Shown here: piece by piece, positions 37,672-47,400 of the stretch
Layout of the letters: each line of letters begins with the position of its first letter
Position numbering within the stretch: position 1 is the stretch's first letter
From: Streptomyces sp. NBC_01244
GTDB lineage: Bacteria > Actinomycetota > Actinomycetes > Streptomycetales > Streptomycetaceae
Direction of reading: 5' to 3'
Assembly (NCBI RefSeq): GCF_035987325.1
Contig: NZ_CP108488.1
Coordinates: 3,410,001-3,474,000 of the forward strand
Length of the DNA: 64,000 nucleotides
The notes under the pieces: model-generated
Databases searched by the model: none
Seen by the model: the letters and a program-made list of their open reading frames with translations, nothing else
What the model was told of the DNA's origin: nothing
Translations under genes and position numbers: made by a program

Positions 37672-37835
37672 GGGGCTCCGCCCCGAACCCCGCGCCTCAA
37701 ACGCCGGCGAGGCTGGATGCTTTCAGCCCGCCCGGCGTTTGAGGGCACGGGCGCGAAGCGCACGTACGGGGTCCGGGGCGGAGCCCCGGTTTCGGGAAGG
37801 GGCGGGGTGGGGGAAGGCCCCGCGCAGCGGCTCCC
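37672..37835. repeat. Dispersed palindromic element after pepN copy 2
   Basis: Another member of the family seen at 9.0, 24.7 and 47.6 kb. Its centre is a long imperfect hairpin (37698-37741) pairing CAAACGCCGGCG-type sequence with its complement around GATGCTTT. The outer blocks GGGGCTCCGCCCCG (left) and CGGGGCGGAGCCCCGG (right) are also complementary. It fills the convergent gap between pepN and the LysR gene and probably serves as a bidirectional terminator. Confidence 0.75.
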
Positions 37836-37843
37836 CGCGCCGG

Positions 37844-38746
37844 CTACACCCTTGCGGCGGCTACCGCCCGCAACGCCGCCAGCGCGTGGGCGACCGCCGG
37901 GGCCGATTCCGAGCCCCGCCGCAGGGCGGCGATGACGTGCCGGGCCGGCCGGTCGTGGGGCAGGTCCCGGACGGCGACACCCGCGGCGCGGCTCGCCACC
38001 ATCCGGGGAACCAGCGCCACCCCCATGCCCGCCTCGACCATGGCGAGGATCGCCGTCCAGCCGGACGCCGAGTGGGCCTGTTCCGGGACGAAGCCCGCGG
38101 CTTCGCACGCGTTGCGGGTGATCTCCGACCAGGGCCCGGAGCCGCCGTAGATCCACGGATCCCCGGACAGGTCCGCGAGCCGCAGCTCCGCGGCGCCGGC
38201 CAGCGGATGGTCCGGGGGCAGGGCCACGTCGAGAGGGTCCTCCAGCAGGGTCCCGCGGGTGAACCGGGGGTCCCGGGCGGTCGGGGCGTGCGCCGCCAGC
38301 GAGAGCGCGAGGTCGACGACCCCGGCGGACAGCAGCTCGTAGGACTCGGCCGCCTCGGTCTCCCGTACGCGGACCTCCACGCCGGGGTGCGAGCGCCTCA
38401 GGGCGGCGACCGCCGGGACCACGAGGACCGGTACGGCGGTGGAGAAGGCCCCGATCCGGACCTCCCCCGCTTCCCCCGCGAGGTATCCGGTGAGCTCCGC
38501 GTCGGCGCGCTCCAGCTGCGCGAACACGGCCTCCGCGTGCCGCAGTACGAGGTGGGCGGCGTCGGTGAGCCGGACCCGGCGGCCCTGCGCCTCCAGCAGC
38601 GGGACCCCGAGCGTCCTGGCCAGGTTGGTCAGCTGCTGCGAAACGGCCGAGGGCGTCATGTGCAGCGCCTCGGCCGTCGCGGTCACGGTCCCCTGTTCGG
38701 CGAGGGTCCGCAGGATCCGCAGCTTCTTGATGTCCCACTCGATCAT
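37844..38746 (-). CDS. LysR-family transcriptional regulator
   Basis: A 300-aa regulator. An N-terminal winged helix-turn-helix (LRILRTLAEQGTVTATAEALHMTPSAVSQQLTNLA, about 8-43) is followed by a periplasmic-binding-protein-like effector domain starting at EVRIGAFSTA. The ATG at 38746 lies 10 bp after the stop of the upstream EamA gene, so they probably share a transcript and this regulator may control it. The effector is unknown. Confidence 0.9.
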   Translation of the reverse strand: MIEWDIKKLRILRTLAEQGTVTATAEALHMTPSAVSQQLTNLARTLGVPLLEAQGRRVRLTDAAHLVLRHAEAVFAQLERADAELTGYLAGEAGEVRIGAFSTAVPVLVVPAVAALRRSHPGVEVRVRETEAAESYELLSAGVVDLALSLAAHAPTARDPRFTRGTLLEDPLDVALPPDHPLAGAAELRLADLSGDPWIYGGSGPWSEITRNACEAAGFVPEQAHSASGWTAILAMVEAGMGVALVPRMVASRAAGVAVRDLPHDRPARHVIAALRRGSESAPAVAHALAALRAVAAARV

Positions 38747-38756
38747 GGGACCGAAC

Positions 38757-39683
38757 TTACCGCCGGGCACCCAGACCCACTCCGCCCAGGATCAGCGCCA
38801 TGCAGAGGAGTTGGGTGGGGCCGGTGGTCTCGCCGAGGAGCAGCAGGCCGAGGCCCGCGACGCAGACCGGCTGGAGGTAGTAGACGACTCCGGCGCGGGC
38901 CGCGCCGATCATCGCGACGGCCTTGTTCCAGGCGAAGAAGGCGACGGCGGAGGAGAAGACGCCGACGTACAGGAGCATTCCGGCGGTGGAGGGGGTGACC
39001 TGGAAGCCGCCCTGGACGCCGAGGGACACGGCGTAGGCGGGGGCGAGCATCAGGGCGCCGAGGACGAAGGTGGTGAGCAGGAAGGCGAGTCCGCCCAGTT
39101 CGGCGGGCTTGCGCTTGAGGAGGGCGCTGTACGTGGCGAAGGACAGGGCGGCGCCGAACATCCACAGGTCGCCGGCGGCGAAGTCGAAGCGGATCGATCC
39201 CTTGCCGACCAGGAGGAGCACGCCGAGGGCGGCGAGGGCCAGGCCGAAGGTGCGCCGGGCGCCGAGCTTTTCGCCGCCGAGGCGGGCGTACAGGGCCATG
39301 ATGACCGGCGAGGCGGCCATGATCATGCCCATGTTGGAGGCGGAGGTGGTCAGTCCGGCCTGGTGCACGAGGGTGTTGTAGAGGGTGACGCCGAAGAGGG
39401 TGGCCAGGGCGATGTAGCCGAAGTGCTTGCGGATCAGGGCCCGCTGCTGCCAGGCCTGCCGGGCGGCGAAGGGGGCGACGGCCACGGTGGCGATCACCCA
39501 GCGCCAGAAGACGGCCTGGACGGGCGGGATGCTGTCCGCCATCCCGCGGGTGGCGACGAAGCTGCCGGACCAGACGACCGTGGCGAGCAGGGCGAGGAGG
39601 ATGCCGAGACCGGCGGTCCCCTTCTTCGCCTTGCCGGGCAGTGCTGCCTGCGGGACGGTGCGGACTCGGTCCATGACGGCCAC
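38757..39683 (-). CDS. EamA/DMT-superfamily transporter (copy 1)
   Basis: A 308-aa membrane protein with ten predicted segments in two EamA repeats. Examples are GILLALLATVVWSGSFVATRG in the first and LSFATYSALLKRKPAELGG opening the second. DMT proteins export metabolites such as amino acids. The GTG at 39683 suits the GGGGGAG site upstream better than the ATG at 39674. It is followed at 10 bp by the LysR regulator and preceded at 42 bp by a second EamA gene. Confidence 0.88.
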   Translation of the reverse strand: MAVMDRVRTVPQAALPGKAKKGTAGLGILLALLATVVWSGSFVATRGMADSIPPVQAVFWRWVIATVAVAPFAARQAWQQRALIRKHFGYIALATLFGVTLYNTLVHQAGLTTSASNMGMIMAASPVIMALYARLGGEKLGARRTFGLALAALGVLLLVGKGSIRFDFAAGDLWMFGAALSFATYSALLKRKPAELGGLAFLLTTFVLGALMLAPAYAVSLGVQGGFQVTPSTAGMLLYVGVFSSAVAFFAWNKAVAMIGAARAGVVYYLQPVCVAGLGLLLLGETTGPTQLLCMALILGGVGLGARR

Positions 39684-39725
39684 GGTGTGTCTCCCCCTCG
39701 GGGTTCGGAGTGTCGGTTCGTTGAT

Positions 39726-40667
39726 CTACCGTCGCACCGGGCCACCCGTCAGGTCCATCGAAACATTTCGATGGATTCCTTCAGGAGAACTGAAAGGTTC
39801 GGTCTTCGGTCGCGGTGCGCCCGCCGCGAGCTGCCCGGCGACGGTGGCTCCGAAGGCGATCACCATGCCCAGCACCTGCACCGGGGACAGCGCCTGCCCC
39901 AGGGCGGCCCAGCCGATGACCGCGGCGGTGAGCGGCGAGAGCGGGCCGAGGAGGGTGACCGAGGTGGCGGTGAGCTGCCCGATGCCGCGGAACCAGAGCC
40001 AGTACGCGATGCCGGTGTTGATCAGCATCATGTAGCCGTAGCCGAGGAAGGCCTTGCCGTCGAGGGCCGGCGGCGCCCCTTCCACCAGCGCGGCGACCGG
40101 GATGATGATCAGCCCGCCCGCGGTGAGCTGCCAGCCGGTCATGGCCAGCGGGCCGACACCCTCCGGGCGCCCCCAGCGCTTGGTCATGACGATGCCCGCG
40201 CCCATCGAGGCGGAGGAGACGACGCCGGCCACCACGCCGACCGGGTCGAGCTGCGCCTGCGCGGTCAGCACCACCATGCCGACGCCGAAGGCCGCCACGA
40301 CGGCGGCGAGCACGGTCCGCAGCCGGGCTCGCTCGCCCAGGAGGAGGGCGGCGAGCCCCACGACGAACAGCGGCCCCAGGGAGCCCAGTACGGCCGCGAC
40401 CCCGCCGGGCAGGCGATAGGCGGAGAGGAACAGGAGCGGGAAGAAGGCTCCGATGTTGAGCCCGCCCAGGACGGCCGCCTTCCACCACCACCGCCCCGTG
40501 GGCAGCTTCCGCGCGAGGGCGGTGAGGAGCAGACCGGCGGGCAGGGCCCGCATCACCCCGGTGAACAGCGGCCGGTCCGGCGGCAGCAGCTCGGAGGCCA
40601 CGAAGTAGGTGGAGCCCCAGGAGATGGGGGCGAGGGCGGTCAGGACGACGGTGGTGGCGCGCTTCAC
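39726..40667 (-). CDS. EamA/DMT-superfamily transporter (copy 2)
   Basis: A 313-aa membrane protein with ten segments and two EamA repeats. It has the conserved opening APISWGSTYFVASELLPPDRPLF and, in the second half, INTGIAYWLWFRGIGQLTATSVTLLGPLSPLTA. A polar tail follows the last segment. The gene is divergent from a marR gene, and the shared promoter region holds a perfect palindrome, so it is the likely target of that regulator. Confidence 0.9.
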   Translation of the reverse strand: MKRATTVVLTALAPISWGSTYFVASELLPPDRPLFTGVMRALPAGLLLTALARKLPTGRWWWKAAVLGGLNIGAFFPLLFLSAYRLPGGVAAVLGSLGPLFVVGLAALLLGERARLRTVLAAVVAAFGVGMVVLTAQAQLDPVGVVAGVVSSASMGAGIVMTKRWGRPEGVGPLAMTGWQLTAGGLIIIPVAALVEGAPPALDGKAFLGYGYMMLINTGIAYWLWFRGIGQLTATSVTLLGPLSPLTAAVIGWAALGQALSPVQVLGMVIAFGATVAGQLAAGAPRPKTEPFSSPEGIHRNVSMDLTGGPVRR

Positions 40668-40706
40668 GGCGGATGCTCCTCCGGCAGGAACGAGTAGCTC
40701 ACTTGA

Positions 40707-40730
40707 AAGTAGCTTAGCACTAAGCTACTT
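40707..40730. promoter_or_regulatory. MarR-type operator palindrome between EamA copy 2 and marR
   Basis: Two perfect 11-bp arms, AAGTAGCTTAG and CTAAGCTACTT, are separated by CA. A second, weaker inverted pair (GCAAG at 40735, CTTGC at 40747) follows. The site is in the divergent gap, 40 bp from the EamA start and 54 bp from the marR start. Size and symmetry suit a dimeric winged-helix regulator. Confidence 0.85.
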
Positions 40731-40783
40731 GCCAGCAAGCAACTTTCTTGCGAAGGACCGATCGGAAGCCGGATACTGCGCCC

Positions 40784-41275
40784 ATGACCGACAAGGACCC
40801 CGTCGACGCCATCGCGGACCAGTGGTTCGCGGTGCGCCCCGATCTGGACACCGCGCCCATGGCCGTCTTCGGCCGGATCTTCCGGATCTCCAAAGCCATG
40901 GGTGACGCGATGGAAAAGGCCTACGCCCGCTACGGAATCGCGCGCGGGGAGTTCGACGTCGTGGCCACGCTGCGCCGCAGCGGAACCCCGTACACCCTCT
41001 CGCCCCGCCAGCTCTCGGCCACGCTGATGCTCACCACGGGCGGGATGACGGGACGGCTGGACAAGCTGGAGAAGGCCGGGCTGCTGCGCCGGAGCCCCGA
41101 TCCGGACGACCGGCGGGGACTCCGGGTGACCATCACCGACCGCGGCCTCGCGCTCATCGACGAGGCGGTCGAGGCGGGTCTGGAGGTGCAGCGCGAAGCG
41201 CTCACCGGGCTCGACGGGGCGGAGATCGCGGCGCTCACCGGTCTGCTGCGCAAGGTGATGGCAGGGGCTCCGTAG
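40784..41275 (+). CDS. MarR-family transcriptional regulator
   Basis: A 163-aa winged helix-turn-helix regulator. The recognition region is LSPRQLSATLMLTTGGMTGRLDKLEKAGLLRRSPDPDDRRGLRVTIT, with the DxRG wing motif intact. MarR proteins usually repress a divergent transporter gene and release it on binding a phenolic or similar ligand; here the divergent gene is an EamA exporter and the gap has a perfect palindrome. The ATG at 40784 was chosen over an earlier in-frame start lying closer to the operator. Confidence 0.92.
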   Translation: MTDKDPVDAIADQWFAVRPDLDTAPMAVFGRIFRISKAMGDAMEKAYARYGIARGEFDVVATLRRSGTPYTLSPRQLSATLMLTTGGMTGRLDKLEKAGLLRRSPDPDDRRGLRVTITDRGLALIDEAVEAGLEVQREALTGLDGAEIAALTGLLRKVMAGAP

Positions 41276-41327
41276 CCGGGGCCGGGCCGGTCGGCGATCC
41301 GGGCCCGGGGCCCGGGTACGACGAGAC

Positions 41328-41353
41328 GCCGGGGGTCCTCGAGGACCCCCGGC
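41328..41353. terminator. Terminator between marR and a small membrane protein gene
   Basis: A perfect 26-bp palindrome with arms GCCGGGGGTCCTC and GAGGACCCCCGGC lies in the convergent gap. Confidence 0.85.
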
Positions 41354-41425
41354 GCCCCGGAAGATTCGGATCGAACGGGGAAACCCCCGGAGGGGTCAGG
41401 CCCGTTCAGGCCGGTTCAGGCTCGC

Positions 41426-41665
41426 TCAGCCTTCGTGCTGCGTCTTTCGCGACTTGTCGCCGACCATCACCAGACCGGCGATGACCAGGAACAGCACGAT
41501 CGGCGCGGCCACGTAGAGGCCGAGCGTCTCGGCGACGCTCAGGCCCGGACCCGGGTCGTCGCCGTCGTCACGGGTGACCGCGAGGGCGGGAGACGTCATC
41601 AGCAGCATCATCAGCGTCGTTCCGGCCGTGACGGCGCCGGCGCGCAGAGCGTTCTTCTTGTCCAC
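41426..41665 (-). CDS. Small secreted or membrane-anchored protein, unknown function
   Basis: A 79-aa protein. It has an N-terminal signal-like segment (about 8-29, ending SPALAV), a short acidic stretch DDGDDPGPG (33-41), a membrane segment (about 48-67) and a basic tail KSRKTQHEG. The topology predicted is a short external loop between two segments, or after cleavage a single-pass protein. The GTG start is at 41665. It lies 20 bp downstream of malQ on the same strand and may be cotranscribed. Family not recognised. Confidence 0.7.
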   Translation of the reverse strand: MDKKNALRAGAVTAGTTLMMLLMTSPALAVTRDDGDDPGPGLSVAETLGLYVAAPIVLFLVIAGLVMVGDKSRKTQHEG

Positions 41666-41685
41666 GGTGCAAACGTAGCGAACAC

Positions 41686-43740
41686 CTAAACGCCGCGCGC
41701 GCCCGGGGGTGCCGTACGGGTTCCCACCGCTCCCCGCACCGCCCCCAGCAGGGCGTTCGCCCGCGGCGAGGCCGCCAGTGCCTCCAGGGTCAGCGGTCGG
41801 CCCTCGGCGTCGGCGACCGGGAGCCGCCAGTTGGGGTACTGGTCCCAGGTTCCGGGCAGGTTCTGCGGCCGCCGGTCCCCCACCGCGTCGGGCAGCCAGA
41901 CCCCGACCAGCCGGGCCGGGGTGCGCAGCAGGAACCCGTACAGGGACCGTACGGCGGCCTCCTCGCCCTTGGTGTCGAGCCCGAGGTCCTCCAGTACGTC
42001 CAGCCAGCGCGCGGTGTCGGCCGCGTCCTCGGCGCGCTCCCGCTCCGCGGGGCGGGTCAGCAGCCCCAGCCGGTCGCGCAGTTCCACGTGGGAGCCGGCC
42101 AGTTTGGCGGCCGTGGGAGGCAGATCGTGGGTGGTCACGGTGGCCAGGCAGTCGGCCCGCCAGCGCTCCGGCTCCAGCGGCTCCCCGTCCCCGCCCCAGT
42201 CCCGCTCGAACCAGAGCACCGAGGTGCCCAGCACCCCGCGCCGGGCCAGCGCCTGACGGACCCCCGGCTGCACGGTGCCGAGGTCCTCGCCGATGACCAG
42301 GGCCCCCGCCCGGTGCGCCTCCAGGACCAGCAGGGCGAGCATCGCCTCCCCGTCGTACGAGACGTACGCGCCTTCGGCGGGCGGGGCCCCTTCCGGGATC
42401 CACCAGAGCCGGAACAGTCCCATGACGTGGTCGATGCGCAGGGCGCCGGCGTACCGGAAGACCCCCCGCAGCAGGGCCCGCAGCGGCGCGTAGCCGGTGG
42501 CGGCCAGCCGGTCGGGCCGCCACGGGGGCAGACCCCAGTCCTGGCCGCGCGCGTTGAAGGCGTCCGGCGGGGCGCCGACGCAGACGGCCCGGGCGTAGTG
42601 GGGGGCTCCGAAGGGGGCTCCGGTGGCGTCCGAGCCCTCCGGGTGCACCCCGACGGCCAGGTCGTGCACGATGCCGACGGCCATCCCGGCCTCCTTGGCG
42701 GCCCGCTGGGCGGCGGCGAGCTGGGCGTCGGTGAGCCAGACCAGCCAGCGGTGGAAGTCGGCCCGCGCCTTCGGGTCCTCCCCGGCGTGCCCGGCGCACC
42801 AGGCGGCGTGCCGGTCCAGCTCCGCCCCCTGCTCGGCGCAGAACTGCCCGTACGCCGCCTCCCGTTCGGGGCCGCGCGGGACCGCGTACAGCAGCTCCAG
42901 GGCGGCCCGCTTGAGGGACCAGACGGCGTCCCGGTCGATCAGCGCCCCCTTCTCCAGCACCTCCCGGCGCAACTGCGCTCCCCGGTCGGCCAGTTCCGCG
43001 AGGGCGGCCCGGTCCGGGCAGTCGGCGTACTCGGGGACGTCCTCGATCCGCAGGTGCACCGGGTCGGGGAAACGCCGCGAGGACGGCCGGTACGGGGAGG
43101 GGTCGGTCGGGGTGCCGGGCACGGCCGCGTGCAGCGGGTTGACCTGGACGAAGCCGGCTCCGTGGACGCGGCCCGCCCAGCGCGCCAGCTCCGCCAGGTC
43201 GCCGAGGTCGCCCATGCCCCAGGAGCGTTCGGAGAGCACCGAGTAGAGCTGGACGAGCAGCCCGTGGGTGCGCTCGGGCGCCGCCGGGGCCCGGTCGGGG
43301 GCCACGATCAGGGTGGCGGTGGCGGTGCGGCCGTCGGGGGCCTCGGCGTGGATCCGGTGCACGCCGAGCGGCGGCTCCCCCGCGCCGGACGCGCTCCAGG
43401 CCACCGGCGGCTCCTGGGGGGCCGTTCGGCCCGCCGCCTCTCGCGGCCCGTCCTCCTCCGCCTCCAGCAGGGTCCGGGTCCCCGGCGGCAGCGCGGCCAG
43501 CTCCACGGGCGGCCGGGACCCGGACCACCACACCAGTACGCGCGGCAACAGCCGGTGCGCCGCGTCGTGTTCGGCCGCGGCCAGGTCCGCCCGCACGGAC
43601 TCCGGGGTGTCCGTGTTCACCCCCAACTGCCGCAGTACGGCGGCGACGGTGGTCTCCGGGACCCGGAGGGTGACGTCCTCGGCGGGCTGGTAGGTGGTGG
43701 CGACTCCGTACAGGGCCGCGAGCCGGGCGAGGTCGTCCAT
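41686..43740 (-). CDS. malQ: 4-alpha-glucanotransferase (amylomaltase, GH77)
   Basis: A 684-aa GH77 enzyme transferring alpha-1,4-glucan segments between maltodextrins in maltose or glycogen metabolism. Catalytic regions are visible: nucleophile Asp in LRIDHVMGLFR (about residue 433), acid/base Glu in VIGEDLG (about 482) and transition-state Asp in TTHDLP (about 536). An N-terminal extension of about 150 aa precedes the barrel, as in many actinobacterial MalQ proteins. It is flanked on the same strand by a repeat-rich small protein upstream. Confidence 0.95.
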   Translation of the reverse strand: MDDLARLAALYGVATTYQPAEDVTLRVPETTVAAVLRQLGVNTDTPESVRADLAAAEHDAAHRLLPRVLVWWSGSRPPVELAALPPGTRTLLEAEEDGPREAAGRTAPQEPPVAWSASGAGEPPLGVHRIHAEAPDGRTATATLIVAPDRAPAAPERTHGLLVQLYSVLSERSWGMGDLGDLAELARWAGRVHGAGFVQVNPLHAAVPGTPTDPSPYRPSSRRFPDPVHLRIEDVPEYADCPDRAALAELADRGAQLRREVLEKGALIDRDAVWSLKRAALELLYAVPRGPEREAAYGQFCAEQGAELDRHAAWCAGHAGEDPKARADFHRWLVWLTDAQLAAAQRAAKEAGMAVGIVHDLAVGVHPEGSDATGAPFGAPHYARAVCVGAPPDAFNARGQDWGLPPWRPDRLAATGYAPLRALLRGVFRYAGALRIDHVMGLFRLWWIPEGAPPAEGAYVSYDGEAMLALLVLEAHRAGALVIGEDLGTVQPGVRQALARRGVLGTSVLWFERDWGGDGEPLEPERWRADCLATVTTHDLPPTAAKLAGSHVELRDRLGLLTRPAERERAEDAADTARWLDVLEDLGLDTKGEEAAVRSLYGFLLRTPARLVGVWLPDAVGDRRPQNLPGTWDQYPNWRLPVADAEGRPLTLEALAASPRANALLGAVRGAVGTRTAPPGARGV

Positions 43741-43755
43741 CAGGTTCCTTGTCGT

Positions 43756-44031
43756 CTAGTCACCCGCGGCGGCCGCCGCGGCATGGGTGGTCGGCTCGCT
43801 GGTCAGCGGGGCCTCGCAGGCGAGCGGGGGCTCACTGGTCAGCGGCGCGTGCGCGGCGTCGGCGAGCGACGGCTCGCTGGTGAGGGGCCGTTCGTCCGGT
43901 CCGGACTGCGCCGGCAGGTGGGCGAGCGGCGGACGCCGTTTCGGTGCGGATGCGGCGGATGCGGCGGATGCGGCGGATATGACGGTGGTGGTGCTGGTGG
44001 CGTTCTCGGTTTTCGCGGCCTTGGTGTTCAC
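43756..44031 (-). CDS. Small low-complexity protein with LTSEP repeats
   Basis: A 91-aa predicted protein with no family I recognise. After VNTKAAKTENATSTTTV comes an (SAA)n stretch, then RPPLAHLPAQSG, then three PLTSEP units, and it ends in an Ala run. The GTG start at 44031 follows GAAGGAG nine bases away, which argues that it is translated. It ends 15 bp before malQ on the same strand, so it may be a leader gene of malQ. The Ala stretch is encoded by a GCGGAT hexamer repeated on the plus strand. Confidence 0.55.
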   Translation of the reverse strand: MNTKAAKTENATSTTTVISAASAASAASAPKRRPPLAHLPAQSGPDERPLTSEPSLADAAHAPLTSEPPLACEAPLTSEPTTHAAAAAAGD

Positions 44032-44429
44032 CGGCAGGCACTCCTTCGTACGTGAGGATCGATCAGGACCCGTGGACGGCTTCCACTGTGTCGGTCCGCG
44101 CGCCGTCCGCGCACCACCGACAGCGGAAATTCTCCTGTGCGGTCCGTGAATCCGTACAGACGTGCCTGTGTTCGGGCCGTGCGCGGGAGGTGTTGCGGAG
44201 CTCCGCACCGGTCACCGCACGTCAGGAGCCTCGGCCCTGGCGTGCGGGATCGTCGGGAACGCCCTCCGGCGCGCGGACCGGAGAACATCCCAGCCCTACC
44301 CAGTCGGCGGACCCGCATTCCTGGCCGATCCAGGTCAGATCACCCGCGGGCGTTGACACCCCGGGCGTACGGATGGTGGGGTCTGGCTCATTCGTACGAG
44401 CGGGGGACGACTCGGGACGGGGTGGCCGC
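44032..44429. other. 398-bp divergent intergenic region
   Basis: The gap holds the promoters of the small LTSEP gene and of the GH84-like gene. A perfect 12-bp palindrome GCGGAGCTCCGC lies at about 44195-44206 and a TTGACA hexamer at about 44354. I find no match to a DasR site and no convincing gene. Confidence 0.4.
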
Positions 44430-47400
44430 GTGCAGATCAGGGGCAGCAAGCGGGCCACGGCCACGGCCGCGGCGGTCGCCGTCATCGGTGCGCTGCTGAG
44501 CGGCTCGGCGGTCGCGGGTCCCCCCACCGCCTTCGCCGCGCCCACCTCGCCGGACGCACCGGACGCACCCGCCGCGCCCGGAACCTCCGCGGCTCCCGCG
44601 GCGCTGCGCGACCCGGCGCCCCTCCCCGTACCCGCGCCCGCGCTCGACCCCCGCTCCGGTCCGGCGCGCACCGCCGCCGAGGGGCCCGCGGTGCATCCCC
44701 GGCCGCAGTCGACGGCCTCCGACCCGGCCCGGGCGGTACCGCTGGGCACCGAGGCCGTCCTGGTGATGCCCGCGGACGTGGACCCGTACGCCGCCCAGCT
44801 GGTGCGCGACGCCCTGCGCGGGGCGGGCGTGCGGACCCTGCACGAGCGGGCCGACGGGGAACCTCTCCCCGGGGCAGGACCCGTCGTACGGCTCCAGGGG
44901 CCTGGCGACGGGGGCACGGAGCGGGCGCTGCGGGCGCTCGGCGCGGACGCGGCCGGCGACCTGCCGGCCGGCGGCTACCGGCTGGCGGTGGGCCGCGCCG
45001 AGGGCCGGGACACGGTCGCGCTGGCGGGCGTGGGCGAGGACGGGCTGTTCCACGCGGCGCAGACGCTGCGTCAACTGCTCTCCCAGAGCGGCGGGAAGGT
45101 GCCCGGGGTCCTCGTGCGGGACTGGCCGTCAGCCCCGGTGCGCGGGATCACGGAGGGGTTCTACGGCACTCCGTGGACGGCCGCCCAGCGGCTCGCGCAG
45201 GTGGAGTTCATGGGCCGCACCAAACTGAACCGCCTGCTGCTGGCGCCCGGTGACGACCCGTACCGGACCACGCAGTGGCGCCGCGACTACCCGGCGCCGC
45301 AGGCGGCGGAACTGCGGGAGCTGGCCGACCGGGCGCGCGCCAACAAGGTGGTGCTCGCCTGGGCGGTGGCGCCCGGGCAGTCGATGTGCCTGGCCTCCTC
45401 GGCCGACCGGGCGGCGCTCGCCCGCAAGCTGGACGCCATGTGGGACCTCGGGTTCCGGGCGTTCCAGCTGCAGTTCCAGGACGTCAGCTACACCGAGTGG
45501 GGCTGCCGGGCCGACCGGGAGCGGTACGGCAAGGGCCCGGCGGCGGCGGCGAAGGCGCACGCGGAGGTGGCGGGCGAGCTGGCCGCGCACCTGGCCCGGC
45601 GCTATCCGGGGGCGCCCGCGCTGTCGCTGCTGCCGACCGAGTACTACCAGGAGGGCGCGACGCCCTACCGGACCGCGCTGGGCGGCGCCCTGGACCACCG
45701 GGTGGAAGTGGCCTGGACGGGCGTCGGCGTGGTGCCGCGCACCATCACCGGGCCGGAGATGACCGGGGCGCGCTCGGCGCTCGGGCAGCACCCGCTGGTC
45801 ACCATGGACAACTACCCGGTCAACGACTGGGATCCGGGCCGGATCTTCCTCGGCCCGTACGCGGGACGGGACCCGGTGGTCGCGGGCGGTTCCGCGGCCG
45901 TACTGGCCAACGCGATGCCCCAGGCCGCCCTGTCGCGCATCCCGCTGTTCACCGCGGCGGACTTCACGTGGAACCCGCGCGGCTACCGTGCCTCCGACTC
46001 CTGGGCGGCGGCCGTGGCCTCGCTGGCCGGACCCGACCCCAAGGCCCGGGAGGCGCTGGCCGCGCTGGCCGGGAACAACGCCTCCTCCGGCCTCGCCCAG
46101 CCCGAGTCCGCCTACCTGGTCCCGCTGACGGACGAGTTCTGGCGGGCCCGGAGCTCCGGCGACCCGGCGGCGGGCGAGCGGCTGCGCGCCGCCTTCCGCG
46201 TGCTGCGCGAGGCCCCGGACCGGCTGCCCGCGCTCGCGGAGGAGGCGGGGCCCTGGCTGTCGCGGCTCGCGCGCTACGGGGCGGCCGGGGAGCTGGCCCT
46301 CGACGTCCTCCAGGCGCAGGCCCGCGGGGACGGGGCGGCGGCCTGGCGGGCCTCGCAGGCCCTCACCACCGCCCGCGCGGCGCTGTCCGGAGCGGAAGCC
46401 GCCCGGGTCGACAAGGCGGTACTGGACCCCTTCCTGGCCCGGGCCGCGGCCGAGGCCGACGCGTGGACCGGCGCGGCCCGCGAGCCGGGCACGGTGACGC
46501 GGCAGGCCGACGCGTGGACGGTCGAGCTGTCCGGTGCCCGGCCGGTGTCGGTGGTGACCGTGATGACCGACCCGCTGCCGCCCGGCAGCCGGGGCGCCGT
46601 GATCGAGGCCCACGTACCGGGAGAGGGCTGGCGCAAGGTCGCGGAGGCGGCGGCGTCGGGCTGGACCCAGGCGGACGTGGGCGGTCTGCGGGCCGACGCG
46701 GTCCGGCTCGTCTGGTCGGGCCCGGCTCCGGCCGTGCACAGCGTGGTCCCCTGGACCGCGGACGGCCCGGAGGCCCGCTTCGAGCTGGCGGACACCGTGG
46801 ACGCGGAGATCGGCGGGGCCGCGCAGCGGATCCCGGCGGAGCTGTCCGCGCTGCGTCCCGGCGAGGTCCGCGGGCCCCTGTCGGCGACGCCGCCTCCGGG
46901 GATCACGCTGCGACTGCCGCAGACGGCCGCGGCCGCGCGCGGCACGACGGCGACCGTCCCGGTGGAGGTCACGGTGGCCGCGGGCACCGCGCCGGGCACC
47001 TATGAGGTTCCGGTCACCTTCGGCTCCCAGACGCACACGCTGAAGGTCCGCGCCCATCCGCGCACGGCCGGCCCGAACCTGCTGCGCTCCGCCGTGGCCT
47101 CGTCCTCGGCCGACGAGACCCCGGCGTTCCCCGCGTCGGGGGCGCTGGACGATTCCCCTGCCACCCGCTGGTCCTCGCCCGCGGCCGACGGGGCCTGGTG
47201 GCAGGCGGAGCTGTCCGCCCCGGCGCGGATCGGGCTGCTGCGGCTGCGCTGGCAGGAGGCGTACCCGTCCCGGTTCCGGGTGGAGACCTCGGCGGACGGT
47301 GTCACCTGGCATCCCTCGGCGACGGTCGCCTCGCACGGCGGGGTGGACTCCGTCCACCTGGACCCGGCGGGCGGCCCGGCCCGCTTCGTCCGGGTCACGT

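Noticed and set aside
44195..44206. DasR (dre) site upstream of the GH84-like gene
   Set aside because: The palindrome GCGGAGCTCCGC does not fit the TGGTCTAGACCA-type dre pattern.
44052..44429. Longer N-terminus for the GH84-like protein
   Set aside because: Starting upstream would place about 126 unrelated residues before a normal signal peptide.
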